A stretch of 64,000 nt of DNA from contig CM019719.1 in assembly GCA_009760885.1 (NCBI GenBank), positions 39,001,584 through 39,065,583 on the forward strand, written 5' to 3'. The DNA is from Achatina immaculata (Eukaryota; Mollusca; Gastropoda; Stylommatophora; Achatinidae). Position 1 is the stretch's first letter, and every line of letters begins with the position of its first letter. The notes below the pieces were generated by a model. The model ran no database searches. It worked only from the letters and a program-made list of their open reading frames with translations, and was not told the DNA's origin. A program made the translations under genes and the position numbers. Positions 10,646-22,619 of the stretch are shown here, piece after piece.

Positions 10646-11470
10646 CGCGCACCTGAGGACAAAATAATAACAACAAACTATTTATACTACAAACATTAAC
10701 CTACCTGCTCTCATTTCCACTTACTACGCCTCGCAGCGTTTTCTTGATGACTTCAGTAGGTACCTTAGAATTTCCCCGACTTTCGCGAGTATCTCTTACA
10801 AGTTTGCTCAAACTCGTTGTTCAAATTCAGACAAACAAAACCCTGCTCTCATGGAAATACGTTCTGCCAACGCTTTGACAGTTCAAGTGGCAACCTTGTT
10901 TTATCGGTATACATTTCATTCTGTTGACGCATACCTAACGGGGCATTTGAACTCGGACCACTTCAGCTGGATTGATAGGATACTCGACGATAACCGGAGA
11001 GCAGGTATGGCTAATCTGTCCTAGGATACCGCAAAGACTCATATCGTTAGCGGTCTAGCGTATCATGATATAATATAGTTAGAAATGATTAGAAGAATCA
11101 GATGATACTTGCCCAGAGTGAACAAGAAGACATGCATGTTGTAACAGCAAAGAAATAAATAAACCGCAGTACATAACCTACCATGTGCTCCCAGCAACAT
11201 CTCTGAGACAGCCGGAATATGGACACCCGAGTTGAAAGAGAAAGAAAATGCCAGTCAAAGGCTACCTGATGATTAGCATGCAGCATAGCTGGGGCATAGC
11301 GCAAAGACTGGCTACAAACCGTAAGAAGTGGATAGAATTTGTTTCTGCCCTGCAAGACGCCTTAACGCGTGTACTTGAAGGTGATTCTTTCCTATAAATA
11401 ACGTTACTAGAAGTAAGATGATTGGGCTAAAGTGACGGTGCTGTTATAAGAGCCAGCCCAGTCAGAGACT
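10646..11470. other. No recognised feature
   Basis: Ordinary-complexity sequence. I see no domain, repeat or splice-supported exon, and the short minus-strand ORF near 11098-11355 shows nothing recognisable. Confidence 0.45.
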
Positions 11471-11474
11471 GGTA

Positions 11475-11670
11475 AAGGCCCCTTAACTCACCTTTCCGTT
11501 GTTGCTCCTTAATCTGGCTAACGGGACCTGGTCCCTTCTGGGTACACTCCCGAAGTGTTCATGCCAGCTACCGTAGCCTTCTTCCTGGTCTGTACGGTGC
11601 TTATGTTTCAACATCTTCACGACGTCCGCTGCTAAGAACACCCGGGTAACAGCTCCAGGGGGACAAACAA
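11475..11670 (+). repeat. R1 copy 3 (internally deleted)
   Basis: R1 blocks cacctttccgttg, tggctaacggga, ttcaacatcttcacgacg and gctgctaagaacac occur in the correct order. The central atggtggtggagtc block is replaced or deleted. The copy is diverged and shorter than the family length. Confidence 0.6.
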
Positions 11671-12174
11671 CAGCCGCAAGAAACTGCCGAACATATTTTT
11701 AGTTAAGACAAATAATCATTCTTCCAGGATCTCCGTTGTAACTGCAGGCTGCAGCTGACTCCGTGAAGATATGAAACACTGGGGCAGAGTCCAATAGGGA
11801 CTCAAAACACAATACTGTAAAGTTAGGACTCGAAAAAAATCATAGACAAGACACTTTTCTCTTTACAGGAGAATTACCTGGGAAACACGAAATCCGATAG
11901 GATGAACAACCGTGCATTAGCCAACTTAGCTATCTTGCACCCCCCCCCCCCCCAACACACACACAAGTGTTTGATAGCGAAGCCATCACTGCATGTCTGG
12001 TCGAAAATTGTGAAACTCTGAGATCATTGGCACACATTCCCTTAGATTCAGTCTACCGCAGGTACCAATTTTTTTTAAAATACATACATACACACATGGT
12101 CTCCTGCAAATATCTAGTACATGCTGGACAACAGTAACAACAAATAAACAAATTCGTAGAAATCCTGAGGTGAA

Positions 12175-12430
12175 AAAAGGTAAAGGTGATCCTGCCGTGC
12201 CATGGACGCACCTAGGGCGAGATGGTGCTGGTGTCCATCTTTTCTTTGACCTTTGACTAGAGAGTGATGTGGTCAACGTCACACCTGGCCCTCTTTCCTT
12301 TCCCAGCTCTAGAAGAACCCAGGTGTCTAGTTCTACATCTGGGAGACTGGGAACCTCTCCGGCCAGATTCAAACTACCGACCTTCCTCCAGGGGAGACAG
12401 GTATGGTTCGCTATTCCGTTTTCATCCACT
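12175..12430 (-). repeat. SINE-A copy, minus strand, diverged
   Basis: Read on the minus strand it matches the intact copy at 50077-50325: tRNA-like head (about 12365-12425), the agaagaa...ctgggaaag region (cttctagagctggg as read), the gacc...atcactc block and the tail. It is diverged, so an old insertion. Confidence 0.7.
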
Positions 12431-12434
12431 CGAT

Positions 12435-13025
12435 GGGGGCGACTTTTGAAAGGCGGAAGCCCTACATACCCTCGACCGAAACACAGACTGCACCCCGTAC
12501 CCCTTTCTCCTTTTTATTTCTCATTACGTCTGCTCGCCAATATTATAGGAATACTAATGAACTAGAACAAGTACTAAAGTAGTAGAAAAAAAGTAAATTC
12601 TTTTGGTACTAGTTTAGTCATCACCATCATCATCATTATAGATCATCATCATCATCTCCGTCATAAAAATCCATTAGTTCTCCGATTTCCTCATCAGAAT
12701 ATATCATGTGTCCACTAGTTCTATATACAACACAATACTTATGTATTGATCTGCACTTCTTCTGGCACTGCACTTATTGCAGTTAACGTCTTCTTGTCTG
12801 CCCCAGTGTCGTTCCCTTTCCTCATAATTTCTCAGGATGACCTTTGCACTATAGCTTCAGTAATACGAACTATGTACTAGACTCGTAAATACCTTCTTCT
12901 CTTCTTCGTCGTTCGCCCTCAAAAGGTAACTGATTGTGTTTTGTCACAGTTATGCTCTTTTCGAACCGACACATCCGACTTCGGTTTGATGTATTTTTAT
13001 GACCTGTTTGGTCTTCCCACTGCGA
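12435..13025. other. No recognised gene
   Basis: Contains short (ATC/CAT)n runs at 12618-12665 and otherwise nothing I recognise. Confidence 0.45.
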
Positions 13026-13029
13026 TCCC

Positions 13030-13545
13030 TATTTACTTGGTCAGACTACCGACTGTTTCCAGAGGTACCGCTGTCAGGTAGAGTAGGCTATTGGTCAGCT
13101 TTCGTTCGCCAACCCTGATGAAAGTAGTCAACTATGTTCATTAACCTTTACGCAAGCAGTCAGCTATGTTCACCAATCTTGACGCAAGCAGCCATTTATG
13201 TTCACCAACCCTGAAGCAAGCAGCTGGCTATTTTCAGCAACCCTGACGCAAGCAGCCAACTATGTTAACCAACCTTGACGCAATCAGTCAACTATGTTCA
13301 CCAACCCTGACGCAAGAAGTCAACTGTTTTTACCAACCCTGACGCAAGCAGTCAACTATGTTCACCAACCCTGATGCAAGAAGTCAACTATTTTCACCAA
13401 CCTTGACGCAAGAAGTCAACTATTTTCACCAACCCTGACGCAAGCAGTCAACTATGTTCACTAATCCTGACGCAGGAAGTCAGCGATGGATCGCTGACCG
13501 TTATATAATTCACCTTTGCGTCTTCGCCCCTGTAAAAGTCAGACT
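13030..13545 (-). repeat. R1 copy 4, body invaded by its own minisatellite
   Basis: Left flank: gaggtaccgctgtcaggtag then ttggtcagctttcgttcgcc, matching R1's ggtaccaac..gacagggtcttggtcagc..ttcgc region. Right flank after the array: gtcagcgatggatcgctgacc ... gcgtcttcgcccc, matching R1's next segment (for example 36400-36450). The tandem array at 13100-13485 lies exactly between them. Confidence 0.6.
13100..13485. repeat. ~32-bp minisatellite derived from R1, ~12 units
   Basis: Units read about gcaagcagtcaactatgttc accaaccctgac. Each resembles R1's segment ggttcgctaaccctgacgct agcatgtcagctatg, so the array looks like repeated duplication of that one segment. Confidence 0.85.
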
Positions 13546-15120
13546 CTACTGTTCAATATCCGTTCTTTTCTGCCTCTTATTTTGAGCTTGTATTATTTCA
13601 TTAATTTAGAAATACGAATCTTGCCCTAGTGTAAAGTGACCAGCGTCCCATATTTTAAGTATCTGTCCCGGGAATTAGATGGTCAGGTCATCTACTGACA
13701 TCATTTCTCCCAACTCCCTGCTATCAATGTCACACATGGACACTAACAACTAAAAGCAGAACATGAGAAAAACAAAAATCATTCCTAGTGAAGCAGTTCT
13801 CCTCTTTGCGCATGCGCCGAGGCAGCTCAGAATTGTGGGGAAAAACATCTTCTAGAACTGCACTAGCTATGATGCACCGAGACGCACTTTCTTGGCCAAA
13901 TGAAACCACCCAAGAAGCTAAGCTCTATACAGGAACTACAAATAAGTGTCCCGAATTATCCAAGAGACTGCAGATAACAGACGATAAATCCGTGAGAAGA
14001 ACAAGATCGCAACAGAACTGAACGGTCTGAGGATAATACTAAACGCAGTCACGAAGAGACAAATTCAGAAACGGCGCAGTCAGGCCAAGGGTTGGAGTAG
14101 CACCAGTATTGCACTACTCGTACATTCAGAAACAAGAAGTCGAATAGTCTGGCCACGTTACATGGCTACCGGCAGACAAACTTTTGTCTGTATGATAGAG
14201 AAAACAAAACTATGACGACACAAAAGAAAATGAATCAGTTGAGTACGGAAATCTCCAGACAGCACACACAACTTTGGTACAATGCTCGACCTTTAAAAAA
14301 AATCTATGATCAGACAACATACAAAAATATTGTGAAACATGTCAGACAGATTAACATTATGAGCAGTGATGGATTAGCTTTTAGGCCCGAAAGGACAAGG
14401 GGGCCCTGGGTCTAGGAAAGATTACCTCTCTAAATGGAGATTATTTTTTTCATATGCCAACAATGTATAACTATTGTTGCAGCACTAACACATTACGCTA
14501 TCCAAACAAAAAAAAAAAGACAGTGGCTTGCCATTTGAGTTTGGTTTTATGCATTACAAAATCATACAGTAAAAGTAGATATTACAACTAGAGGGTAATC
14601 AAACGACATATAGGAGACTGGCGGTATTGTTTGGAAAGAGGCGGGGCCCTTTACCAAATATAGCGATGGGCCCTGAGTGGTGATTAATCTGTCACTGATT
14701 ACAAGAAAGTACAGTATACGATTTTACCAATTATGTTTTTTTAAACCAAAATAATTTATCGTACTTTTTTAATGAAAGCACATGGACGCCTTACTGTTAA
14801 TAAATAAATCGGTACATCAGGTCCTTACCCCCAAAGGCCCCTCCCCCTCAAGCTGTTATGAAGATCTGTATCACATGCTGAATTCCAATCGAATCTGATT
14901 GCTTTCTCCTATATAGGTAAAATAAACTAGTTTCAACATATAAGACACAAGCACTGAACAAAGAGCTCAGTTAACCACTACAAAATACATTATCTATGGC
15001 AAAATTATGTAGCTGCCAAGAGCTTACTGAATATATTCAAACAAAATAAGTTCCTGAACCACCATCTCCTCCTCCTCCTCCTCCTCCTTCTTCTTCTATC
15101 TTCCTAGAACTGGAAACATG
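13546..15120. other. No recognised gene
   Basis: A long stretch without recognisable coding similarity. It has a CTC/TTC microsatellite at 15063-15097 and two GGGCCC-containing patches (about 14380-14410 and 14640-14680). The ORFs at 13788-14021 and 14212-14415 have no motif I recognise. Confidence 0.45.
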
Positions 15121-15124
15121 ATAC

Positions 15125-16175
15125 TCTTCGCACCCGTAGCAGTGAAGGTGTTCGGATCAGGAGTGGGCTACAGTGGCTTCTTTTTTTTCAGTCCTTGAGT
15201 GGGGCTGAATAGCAAAGGCAATTTTTCTTTAGCAGACTCCACTATCAAGTCTATGGCGATCTCTGTCCCGTTAGCTAAGCTAGACCTGTTACGGGGGGGG
15301 GAACATTAGTTAAGCTTGACCTGTTACTGGGGGGGGGGTAACATTAGCTAAGCTAGACCACCTGTTACTGGAGGTAACATTAGCTAAGCTAGACCTGTTA
15401 CTGGGGGGTAACATTAGCTAAGCTAGACCTGTTACTGGGGGGTAACATTAGCTAAGCTAGACCACTTGTTACTGGGGGGTAACATTAGCTAAGCTAGACC
15501 TGTTACTGGGGGGTAACATTAGCTAAGCTAGACCTGTTACTGGGGGGTAACATTAGCTAAGCTAGACCACCTGTTACTGGAGGTAACATTAGCTAAGCTA
15601 GACCTGTTACTGGGGGGTAACATTAGTTAAGTTAGGCCTGTTACTGGGGGGTAACATTAGCTAAGCTAGACCTGTTACTGGGGGGTAACATTAGCTAAGC
15701 TAGACCACTTGTTACTGGGGGTGACATTAGCTAAGCTAGACCACCTGTTACTGGGGGTGACATTAGCTAAGCTAGACCACCTGTTACTGGGGGTGACATT
15801 AGCTAAGCTAGACCTGTTACTGGGGGTGACATTGGCTAAGCTAGACCACCTGTTACTGGGGGTGACATTAGCTAAGCTAGACCTGTTACTGGGGGTGACA
15901 TTAGCTAAGCTAGACCACCTGTTACTGGGGGTGACATTAGCTAAGCTAGACCACCTGTTACTGGGGGTGACATTAGCTAAGCTAGACCTGTTACTGGGGG
16001 TGACATTAGCTAAGCTAGACCTGTTACTGGGGGTGACATTAGCTAAGCTAGACCTGTTACCGGAGGTGACATTAGCTAAGCTAGACCTGTTACTGAGGGG
16101 TACCAATGGAGAGATGGGGCAGAGATCTACAGCTCGTCATCACTAACTGCCAGATCAGACAGCGTCTTCGACGCC
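15125..16175 (-). repeat. R1 copy 5, containing the 33-37-bp array
   Basis: The left part (15130-15290) is R1 inverted: gcagtgaaggtgtt, ttttttcagtccttgag, tttagcagactccactatca, gatctctgtcccgttagc. The right part (16088-16175) is the continuing R1: ggggtaccaatggagagatg, ggggcagag, aactgccagatcagacagcg, tcttcg. Between them R1's short segment gttagctaagctagacctgt tactgggggg has been amplified about 24-fold. Confidence 0.85.
15285..16105. repeat. 33-37-bp G-run minisatellite grown inside R1, ~24 units
   Basis: Each unit is gctaagctagac(cac)ctgt tactgggggg followed by taacatta or tgacatta. The proximal half uses 34- or 37-bp units with six or more Gs. The distal half (from about 15715) has 33- or 36-bp units with gggggtgac. 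This change makes the distal half divisible by three, so it is open in several frames. Every unit carries a G-run. Confidence 0.95.
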
Positions 16176-16179
16176 CTGG

Positions 16180-17535
16180 CCAGACTCCGTGAACCTCGCG
16201 ATGAAAGCCATTTATAAACTGCCGACGTAAAGATCGGATTGTAGTACGCTGGTGTTTATTTATCAACAGAAGAGATATGGGTTTGAGTACCTTCCACAGA
16301 CAGGAATACCTAACAAAAGTCAATTTTTAAAAAAGGAGTAAAACTGAAAGAAAATGAAAGCACTGGACGCGCAGTAAGAAGGGGAGGACCCGGGGTGGTG
16401 GGGGGAACAGGGGACACGAAAACGTTATAGCGACAGGAGGGGTTAATGTGGAAAGTGGTAGAGGAAGACAGAGAGAGAGAGAGAAAATTAGTGGCGCGAT
16501 AGCACGACAGAAAGTCATCAACTCCAACAGCAAGGATCCAGATCTGTGGAGAACTATGACTGCCACAGCCGGTTTTTTTTTTTTTGGGGGGGGGGTGCCA
16601 CTTGATGATGATATACCCACGTAACAAGTAGTAGAACGAAGTATGAGCACTAGATTTATATGACCCCCGGGGTGGTTCGTTTTGTTTTTTAATTTTTGAC
16701 ATAGAACTTTCGTGAGCAGTCCCTGAGGTTGCCAGATTTGGTGAAACCCGCTATAAAGGTGTGAAGAGGCTGGCGCGTATGTTATCGTGTTATCTGCTAA
16801 GGGTTTCCCTGGTTATCACTTCCAGCTTCTCAGAGTCGCCGCTCTAATACAAACAACAAAAACATCCGTCTATTATCACGTTCTACCACTCCACCCCTCT
16901 ACTCTTTATATCTCCTTTCAGCGCTTCCGTTTCTGGTCTCCCATGCCAGTTCTTACCACTTTTGTTCACCTGCGTTGTACAGGTGGTCGTCCCAGGTGCT
17001 AAATACTGTAAACGCGCGGTATGTAGCTGCCGTTTTAGCCTTGTGCAAACCTCTGTGATACGATATATGATAGAGGGCAATAGATCTGATAATAATGAAT
17101 ATATAATATTGAAATTGTGTGAACTGTTATATTATTGATGAAGTCGACGTCGAAGTTCTTTGTTCTTTGATCATAACATATCACAGGTTTCACAAAACAT
17201 TACCACTTCACTTAATTCAAGTCCGACGAAATGTTTCTCCATTATTTAATTTTGATTAATGAGATCATTATGCATTGTCGACTACGTCACTTGAATTGAA
17301 ACACTTAATCATTCGTTCACAATATCGAACTCTTATCATATTCTACATGCAGCATTTCTCAACGTTCTCAACTTCACAATATTCTACACTTGATGCGAGA
17401 ACATTCCTAACTCGGTATTATATCAGATCTGCAACACGTGGTCAACTAGTTTCTCGTCTATAATCACTGTACTCAAAAGTTTCAAAAGTGTCATTTCTTC
17501 TTAATCACTTGAATCACTTGAAAACCATCTTCCGT
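16180..17535. other. No recognised gene
   Basis: Contains a poly-T/poly-G run at 16573-16598 and a short GA run near 16470. Nothing recognisable on either strand. Confidence 0.45.
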
Positions 17536-17539
17536 CTAA

Positions 17540-17935
17540 CACTACTTCTGATTTTATATCGTCTTGTCCTCTTTCTTCTTTTGTCTGTCTTCTGATTTCT
17601 TTTGACGGTCTTCCTCGGCCGTCTCTCAATTGCAGTGTACCAACGAGTAAAGTCTCCTTGCCTCTTCTCTGGACTTCTGTTCATATCTCTCATCTGATGG
17701 CTTCTCGGCTGGTCTGGTCAGACCTTCTTTCTTCCTCTTGTATTCCCGTCCTTCTTCGTCCTACTTGGTTTTCTGATTGTCTGTTCCTCCGTCTTCGACC
17801 CCCCTCCTCAGTCTCCTCTCTCCAGGACTTCCAGACTTCTTGGTTCTTCTTGGTTCCTGATTGTCTGTTCTGCCGTCTTCGGGCTCCTTCCTCTATCTCC
17901 TCTCTCCTCTACTTCTTCTTCTATCCTACTTTTCT
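17540..17935. repeat. Pyrimidine-rich stretch with imperfect ~90-bp repeat
   Basis: Two related segments (around 17760-17830 and 17845-17920) share ctgattgtctgttc, ccgtcttcg and tctcctctctcc. A plus-strand ORF runs through both and then into the LINE-B scrap. I treat it as fortuitous. Confidence 0.55.
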
Positions 17936-18086
17936 CTGTCGCTATTCGATGTTACTATTTTGTTTACAGTATTTTTTCATAATCATATTCATTAATAATA
18001 ATAACAACTATAATCATTACTTACAAGGTCATGCTACAATATTGTGCAGCAAGAAATTTGTGCTTCCTATTCTAGACTTAAAGGCG

Positions 18087-18240
18087 ACATGGAGAAGAAC
18101 AGAGAGGATGTTGAGCAATAGAGGGCTCACCTGGACAAGAGCAGGGGAAAAAATAAGGCAAAAGGACAGGGGGTTTGTGGAAAACCTTTACAGAAGCCCC
18201 ATATGCATTGGGCATTTAAGATTCAGAGATTCTGGACCTG
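18087..18240 (+). pseudogene. LINE-B copy 3: short 3' fragment
   Basis: Matches the last ~150 bases of LINE-B: acatggagaagaac, ggatgttgagcaatagaggg, ctcacctgg, then cccatatgcattgggcattt before ttcagaga. It has small indels (extra bases in gaaaaaataaggcaaaagg) that break the frame. Extremely 5'-truncated. Confidence 0.85.
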
Positions 18241-18244
18241 GGAG

Positions 18245-19564
18245 AAGTTAGGAAAGTCTTCGTACTATGATCTACTTTCTCTCCATCCACTCACTGCTGG
18301 ATGTTTAGTGCAGTCCGCTGATTGATAATCTTCTAGATTTTTAAAATTTGTTTGTTGTTGTTGTTTTTTGTTGTGGAAAAAGGGGGGGGGGGGCGGAATG
18401 TCAGTTTTCTCAACACAAGCATGCCAAGTGCACATTTTGATAGAAGGTAACTGTAAGGTACCAGTAAGTGTTCAGGGACCTATACTTCCCTGGGTGACGA
18501 CACAGGTCACTGTCGACTAGGTCTCTTGAGTATGAGTGTGTGTATATAAGTGTGCATGTGTGTGTGTGTGTGTGTCTTCCAGGGGCACTACCTGGAGACA
18601 GAACAGAATCTTCCTCGGTTATATTTCCCCAGTCATGCCTCAAGCAGTCGCCGTAAGTTGTGCCTCACTGACAGATATCTAACTCAACTCCAACATTGCA
18701 TCCATCCCTTTAAAAGAAAACAGCGGATGATTATGATGATAACATTTTTAAAAAAATTTCTTCCCTTTCCCATATTTAAATAAACAGATCGGCCCAAAAT
18801 ATAGTGCACAGCGGAAGCATCTCAAAATTCTGCTGATATTGAACGTAATAGAAATTGAAACAAAAGCAGATCTAGAACGCTAGAACCCAGCAGGTAGCTC
18901 ATTCATTTTAACGAAACTTGTGAGCAAATCAAAGCGCGAGGAACAAAAGTACAAGAGCTTGAAAAAAAAAAAAATAAAACCACACACATAAGCAATGTTA
19001 GCAAAAACTAAATAAATAATAACTTAAAACAGGCGAAGAGATTTGGGAAGGGTATTTGGGGGAAGGGGGTGGGGGGGGTGGGTACGAGATAACTCCTGGA
19101 ATCTATGCCAGAAAGAATTTGCCTCGCGAGTATAATGAACGTTCAAGTGTTGTTTGTTGCTGAAGTGTCGGTTTAGACCTGAGACCAGTTGGTCCTCAAA
19201 GGTTTTTTTTTTTTTTGGCTGGCTCCTTTCAGAGCCATCAACTGAGCCATCAAAAATCTGCTGTATTTTTAAACAATTATTATCCGTTTCTGACACCCTT
19301 TCCCATTTCCCCCGCTCCCCCTTCCCAGCTACATTTAGTTAGATGCTGTAATATTTCTGGTCTGCGTTCAGCCTGCCCTGAGGTAAGGTGCCGTTAATTA
19401 CATGTCTTTGAGGCCTGGAATGCGCAGGCGTTTATTATTAGAAGGCACACGCGAGTGATTCGCGCGCTTTCTTTAGCGTCACTTAGACGCTTATGCTTGT
19501 GTTCCTGGAAGAGAAGGAGAGTCTGGCCTTCAAGTAAATGTCTGTCGCTCCTGATGCCCAGGGC

Positions 19565-19612
<48 letters not shown>

Positions 19613-20105
19613 GGAACCGGTACAAAACTATCCCCCCCCCTTCTCGGCCCCCCCCCCGCATGTTTTTTTTTAATCCCTCCCTCCCGTCTTTGCCTTCCAG
19701 GCCCACCCTTAAAATAAGAAAAAATCCTCCGAGCACTAGATGGGCCTTCCTTCCTTCCGTCCTTCCTTAGAGCCCGCTTCGTGCCATCTTGGATTGTACC
19801 CAAAGACACCTGGCATTCTATGATAATTATTATATTCTGTTCCAAAGAACAAACAGGTGACCAGAATCTTCTCCTGTCTGACCAGGGGGCCCCACACCTG
19901 GCACGGATGTAGACCTGGGATCCGTGTGTTTCCTGTGGGGAAATAAGCGCTGAGAGAACTACTCTGGCAAATTAGCGAAATCACCAGCCATGAACCTTCG
20001 GTTCCACAACGTGTTTTATGATTATCATCCTTGCCATTGCTTGTAACGTTCCGTAACATTTCTAGTTTGGTAGATCGTGAGAACAACTGTTTATCTCACG
20101 CTGTG
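18245..20105. other. No recognised gene; microsatellites
   Basis: Contains a poly-G run (18381-18391), (TG)n at 18555-18574, a (GA)n run at about 19568-19608 and several poly-C runs near 19630-19660. ORFs here are short and low-complexity. Confidence 0.45.
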
Positions 20106-20112
20106 ATCTAGT

Positions 20113-20165
20113 CCAGCGGTTCTCAACTGGTGGCCCGTGGAACCTACCGTGGGGGGTCCGTGATA
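20113..20165. mobile_element. hAT-like terminus (one end only)
   Basis: The string cagcggttctcaactggtgg followed by cccgtgg resembles the common CAGNGGTTCTCAA ends of hAT-type elements. I could not find a convincing partner end or target duplication within the next 600 bases. Confidence 0.4.
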
Positions 20166-20639
20166 AAAACTCTAGATCCTAGTTTATTTATTTTTCCCAC
20201 TGATTAAAAAATAGGAAATATTGATTGAACCAGATGTGGAAACGATTGTTCGGAATAAAAATAGGCATGATTTAGGTTGTTTAGCTGTCACAGATTTCAT
20301 ATTCTGTTCATTTGTCAGAACAAGTAGGAATGTTAATTGCTGCCTTTTTTTTTTTTTAAACTACATTACTGTTATTCTGAAACTTCACCAAGTTTGTACT
20401 GTGTTTTTTTAGTATAGTGTAACGGTTACTCGCTATATGTTACCACATTTTCTGAAAAAAAAAACAAACTTCTTTTGCATTTAAAGCACAAAGCTTCCAT
20501 ACAGATATGAAACTTTTCCAAAGCATGAGAGTCCATGGCCTGGATTTTGAAATAGCAAGGGGTCTACAATAGTACAGTGTATGAAATCTCTTTCTCACTC
20601 CCTCTCTTTCAAAGTTGTATGCAATATAAGCATATTTAG

Positions 20640-21060
20640 TATTACTGTTTTACGCATGTTTGTAGGTGCCACCCTGGGTTTGAAAGTTTGAGAGGTAGTG
20701 AGAAGAACGTTATACGGGCCTGCGTGCCCATTTCTTACCCTTCGAAAATAAAGTTAGTTCGTCCATTTATTCTCTCCCTCTCTTGTTCATTTTCCCCTCA
20801 CTCTTTGTTGTATTCTCTGTCTCTTTCCCAACCTCATTCTCTCAAATATTTGCTCTCTCTCCCCTCACTCCACCGATCCTCTCTCTCACTCACTCTCTCT
20901 TATCCTAATTTTTTCTTAGTTTTTCTCTCGTTCCTCATCTCTTTCTCACCTTCACTCTCTCTTATTCGCGCTATCTCTCTCTCCTCATTCTCTCTCTCAC
21001 TAACTCTTTCGCACACTTTCATTCTCTCTCAATCACTCACCTCACTAAAAGTTATCTTAA
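20640..21060. repeat. R3 3' end, copy 1, plus pyrimidine tract
   Basis: gggcctgcgtgcccatttct taccctt and gaaaataaag (about 20715-20750) match the R3 end at 21310-21350 and 23090-23128. It is followed at once by a C/T-rich microsatellite (20765-21030). The AATAAA is a polyadenylation-like hexamer. Confidence 0.65.
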
Positions 21061-21119
21061 ACTGCTCTTACAGACACCGAATACAATTAATTGTTTTCTG
21101 AATAGTCCCGAAATTTTTG

Positions 21120-21360
21120 TTTTATAGATAGTCATTTGTATATGTATGTAGTTACTTCTGTACTGAGTGAATGTTTAAGAGCGAAGCATAAATGTTACAT
21201 TTTATTTTATGTCTCTCAGCTTCATTGTTAGTTATGTTTGTTATATGAACAGCATATTTGTAGAATGTCTGGAATAGAGTGAAAGATGTATGATAAAGGC
21301 AGAATGTCAGATGGGCCTGCGTGCCCAATTCTTGACCCTTTTGAAATAAAGATCAATCAA
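21120..21360. repeat. R3 3' end, copy 2
   Basis: Shares with 22900-23128 the blocks ctgagtgaa, gtgaaag-tgtatgat, gcagaatgtcaga, gggcctgcgtgcccaattct tgaccctt and gaaataaag, then a short tcaa repeat. I read it as the 3' untranslated end of a retroelement. Confidence 0.6.
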
Positions 21361-21364
21361 TCAA

Positions 21365-22615
21365 TCAAACCCCCATTCTCTCTCTCGTCCACTCACCCTT
21401 AGTCTCTCTCTCTCTCTCATTCACTCTCGTCCACTCACCCTTAGTCTCTCTCTCTCTCTCTCTCATTCACTCTCTCCTTCACCTTCATTCTCTCTCTCAT
21501 TCACTCTCTCCTTCACCTTCATTCTCTCTCTCATTCACTCTCTCTTTTTAATCCTCATTCTCTCTCTCATTCACTCTCTCTTTTTAATCCTCATTCTCTC
21601 TCTCATTCACTCTCTCTTTCTCATTCTTATTCTTTCTCTCGCTCGCTCTCTCTAACCCTCATTCTCTCTCACTTACTCTTTCTCAACTCACTCTCGCTCT
21701 CACCCTTTCTCACTCATTCTCTCCCTCATCCTAATCATCTCTCTCATTCTCTCTCACCCTCATTCTCACTCTCTCTCTCTCTCACACACTCACTCTCTGT
21801 CACCCTCATTGTCTCTATTATTTGTTCCCTTTCTCTCACCTTTGTTCTCTTTCTTTCATCCATTCTCTTTCTCTAACCCTCATTCTCTGTCTCTAACTCT
21901 CATTCTCTCACTCACTCACTCTCTCTCTCACTGTTATTCTCTCTCTCTCTCTCTTTTTCTTTCAATCTCTCATTTTCTCTCGTCTTCTATCCCACTTTCT
22001 TATTTTATCATTCTGTCTGAATCCCTCTCATTCTTTCTCTCACTCTCTTTCTCACTCTCTTTCTCTCATTTCTCTTGCTCTCTTCCTCTCGCTGTCTTTC
22101 TTTTGCTCTCTTTCTCTCATTCCCTTTCTCTCACTCCTTTCTCTTACTCCCTTTCTCTCGCTCTCTTTTTCTCTCGCTTCTTTTCTCTCACTCTCTATCT
22201 GACTTTCTCATTTTATCATTCTGTCTGAATCTCTCTCATTCTTTCTCTCACTCTCTTTCTCTCACTCTCTTTCTCTCATTCCCTTTCTCTCACTCTCTTT
22301 CTCTCGCTCTCTTTCTCTCACTCTCTTTCTCTCATTCCCTTTCTCTCACTCTCTTTCTCTCGTTCCCTTTCTCTCACTCTCTTTCTCTCACTCCTTTCTC
22401 TTACTCCCTTTCTCTCGCTCTTTTTCTCTCGCTCCTTTTCTCTCACTCTCTATGTGACTTTCTCATTTTATCATTCTGTCTGAATCTCTCTCATTCTTTC
22501 TATCACTGTTTCTCTCACTCTCTTTCTCTCAATTTCTCTTGCTCTCACTCTCTTTCTTTTGCTCTCTTTCTCTCACTCCCTTTCTCTCGCCCTCTTTCTC
22601 TTGCTCTCCAACCCA
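21365..22615. repeat. Long (CTCT/CTTT)n pyrimidine microsatellite, ~1.25 kb
   Basis: Nearly pure pyrimidine on this strand, with occasional A/G. Block duplications are visible: the segment around ttatcattctgtctgaatc recurs at about 22005, 22213 and 22468. The Ser/Leu/Phe-rich ORFs are artefacts. Confidence 0.9.
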
Positions 22616-22619
22616 AAAC

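Noticed and set aside
14380..14690. Two GGGCCC-rich patches as possible inverted ends of an element
   Set aside because: Pairing is short and imperfect, with no target duplication or second copy.
15675..16146. Two ~145-codon ORFs of a 12-residue repeat
   Set aside because: They cover the part of the R1-derived array with 33/36-bp units; the open frames follow from unit length and the repeat is noncoding elsewhere.
17658..18251. 197-codon ORF as a gene
   Set aside because: Fusion of a pyrimidine-rich stretch with a frame of a LINE-B fragment at 18087.
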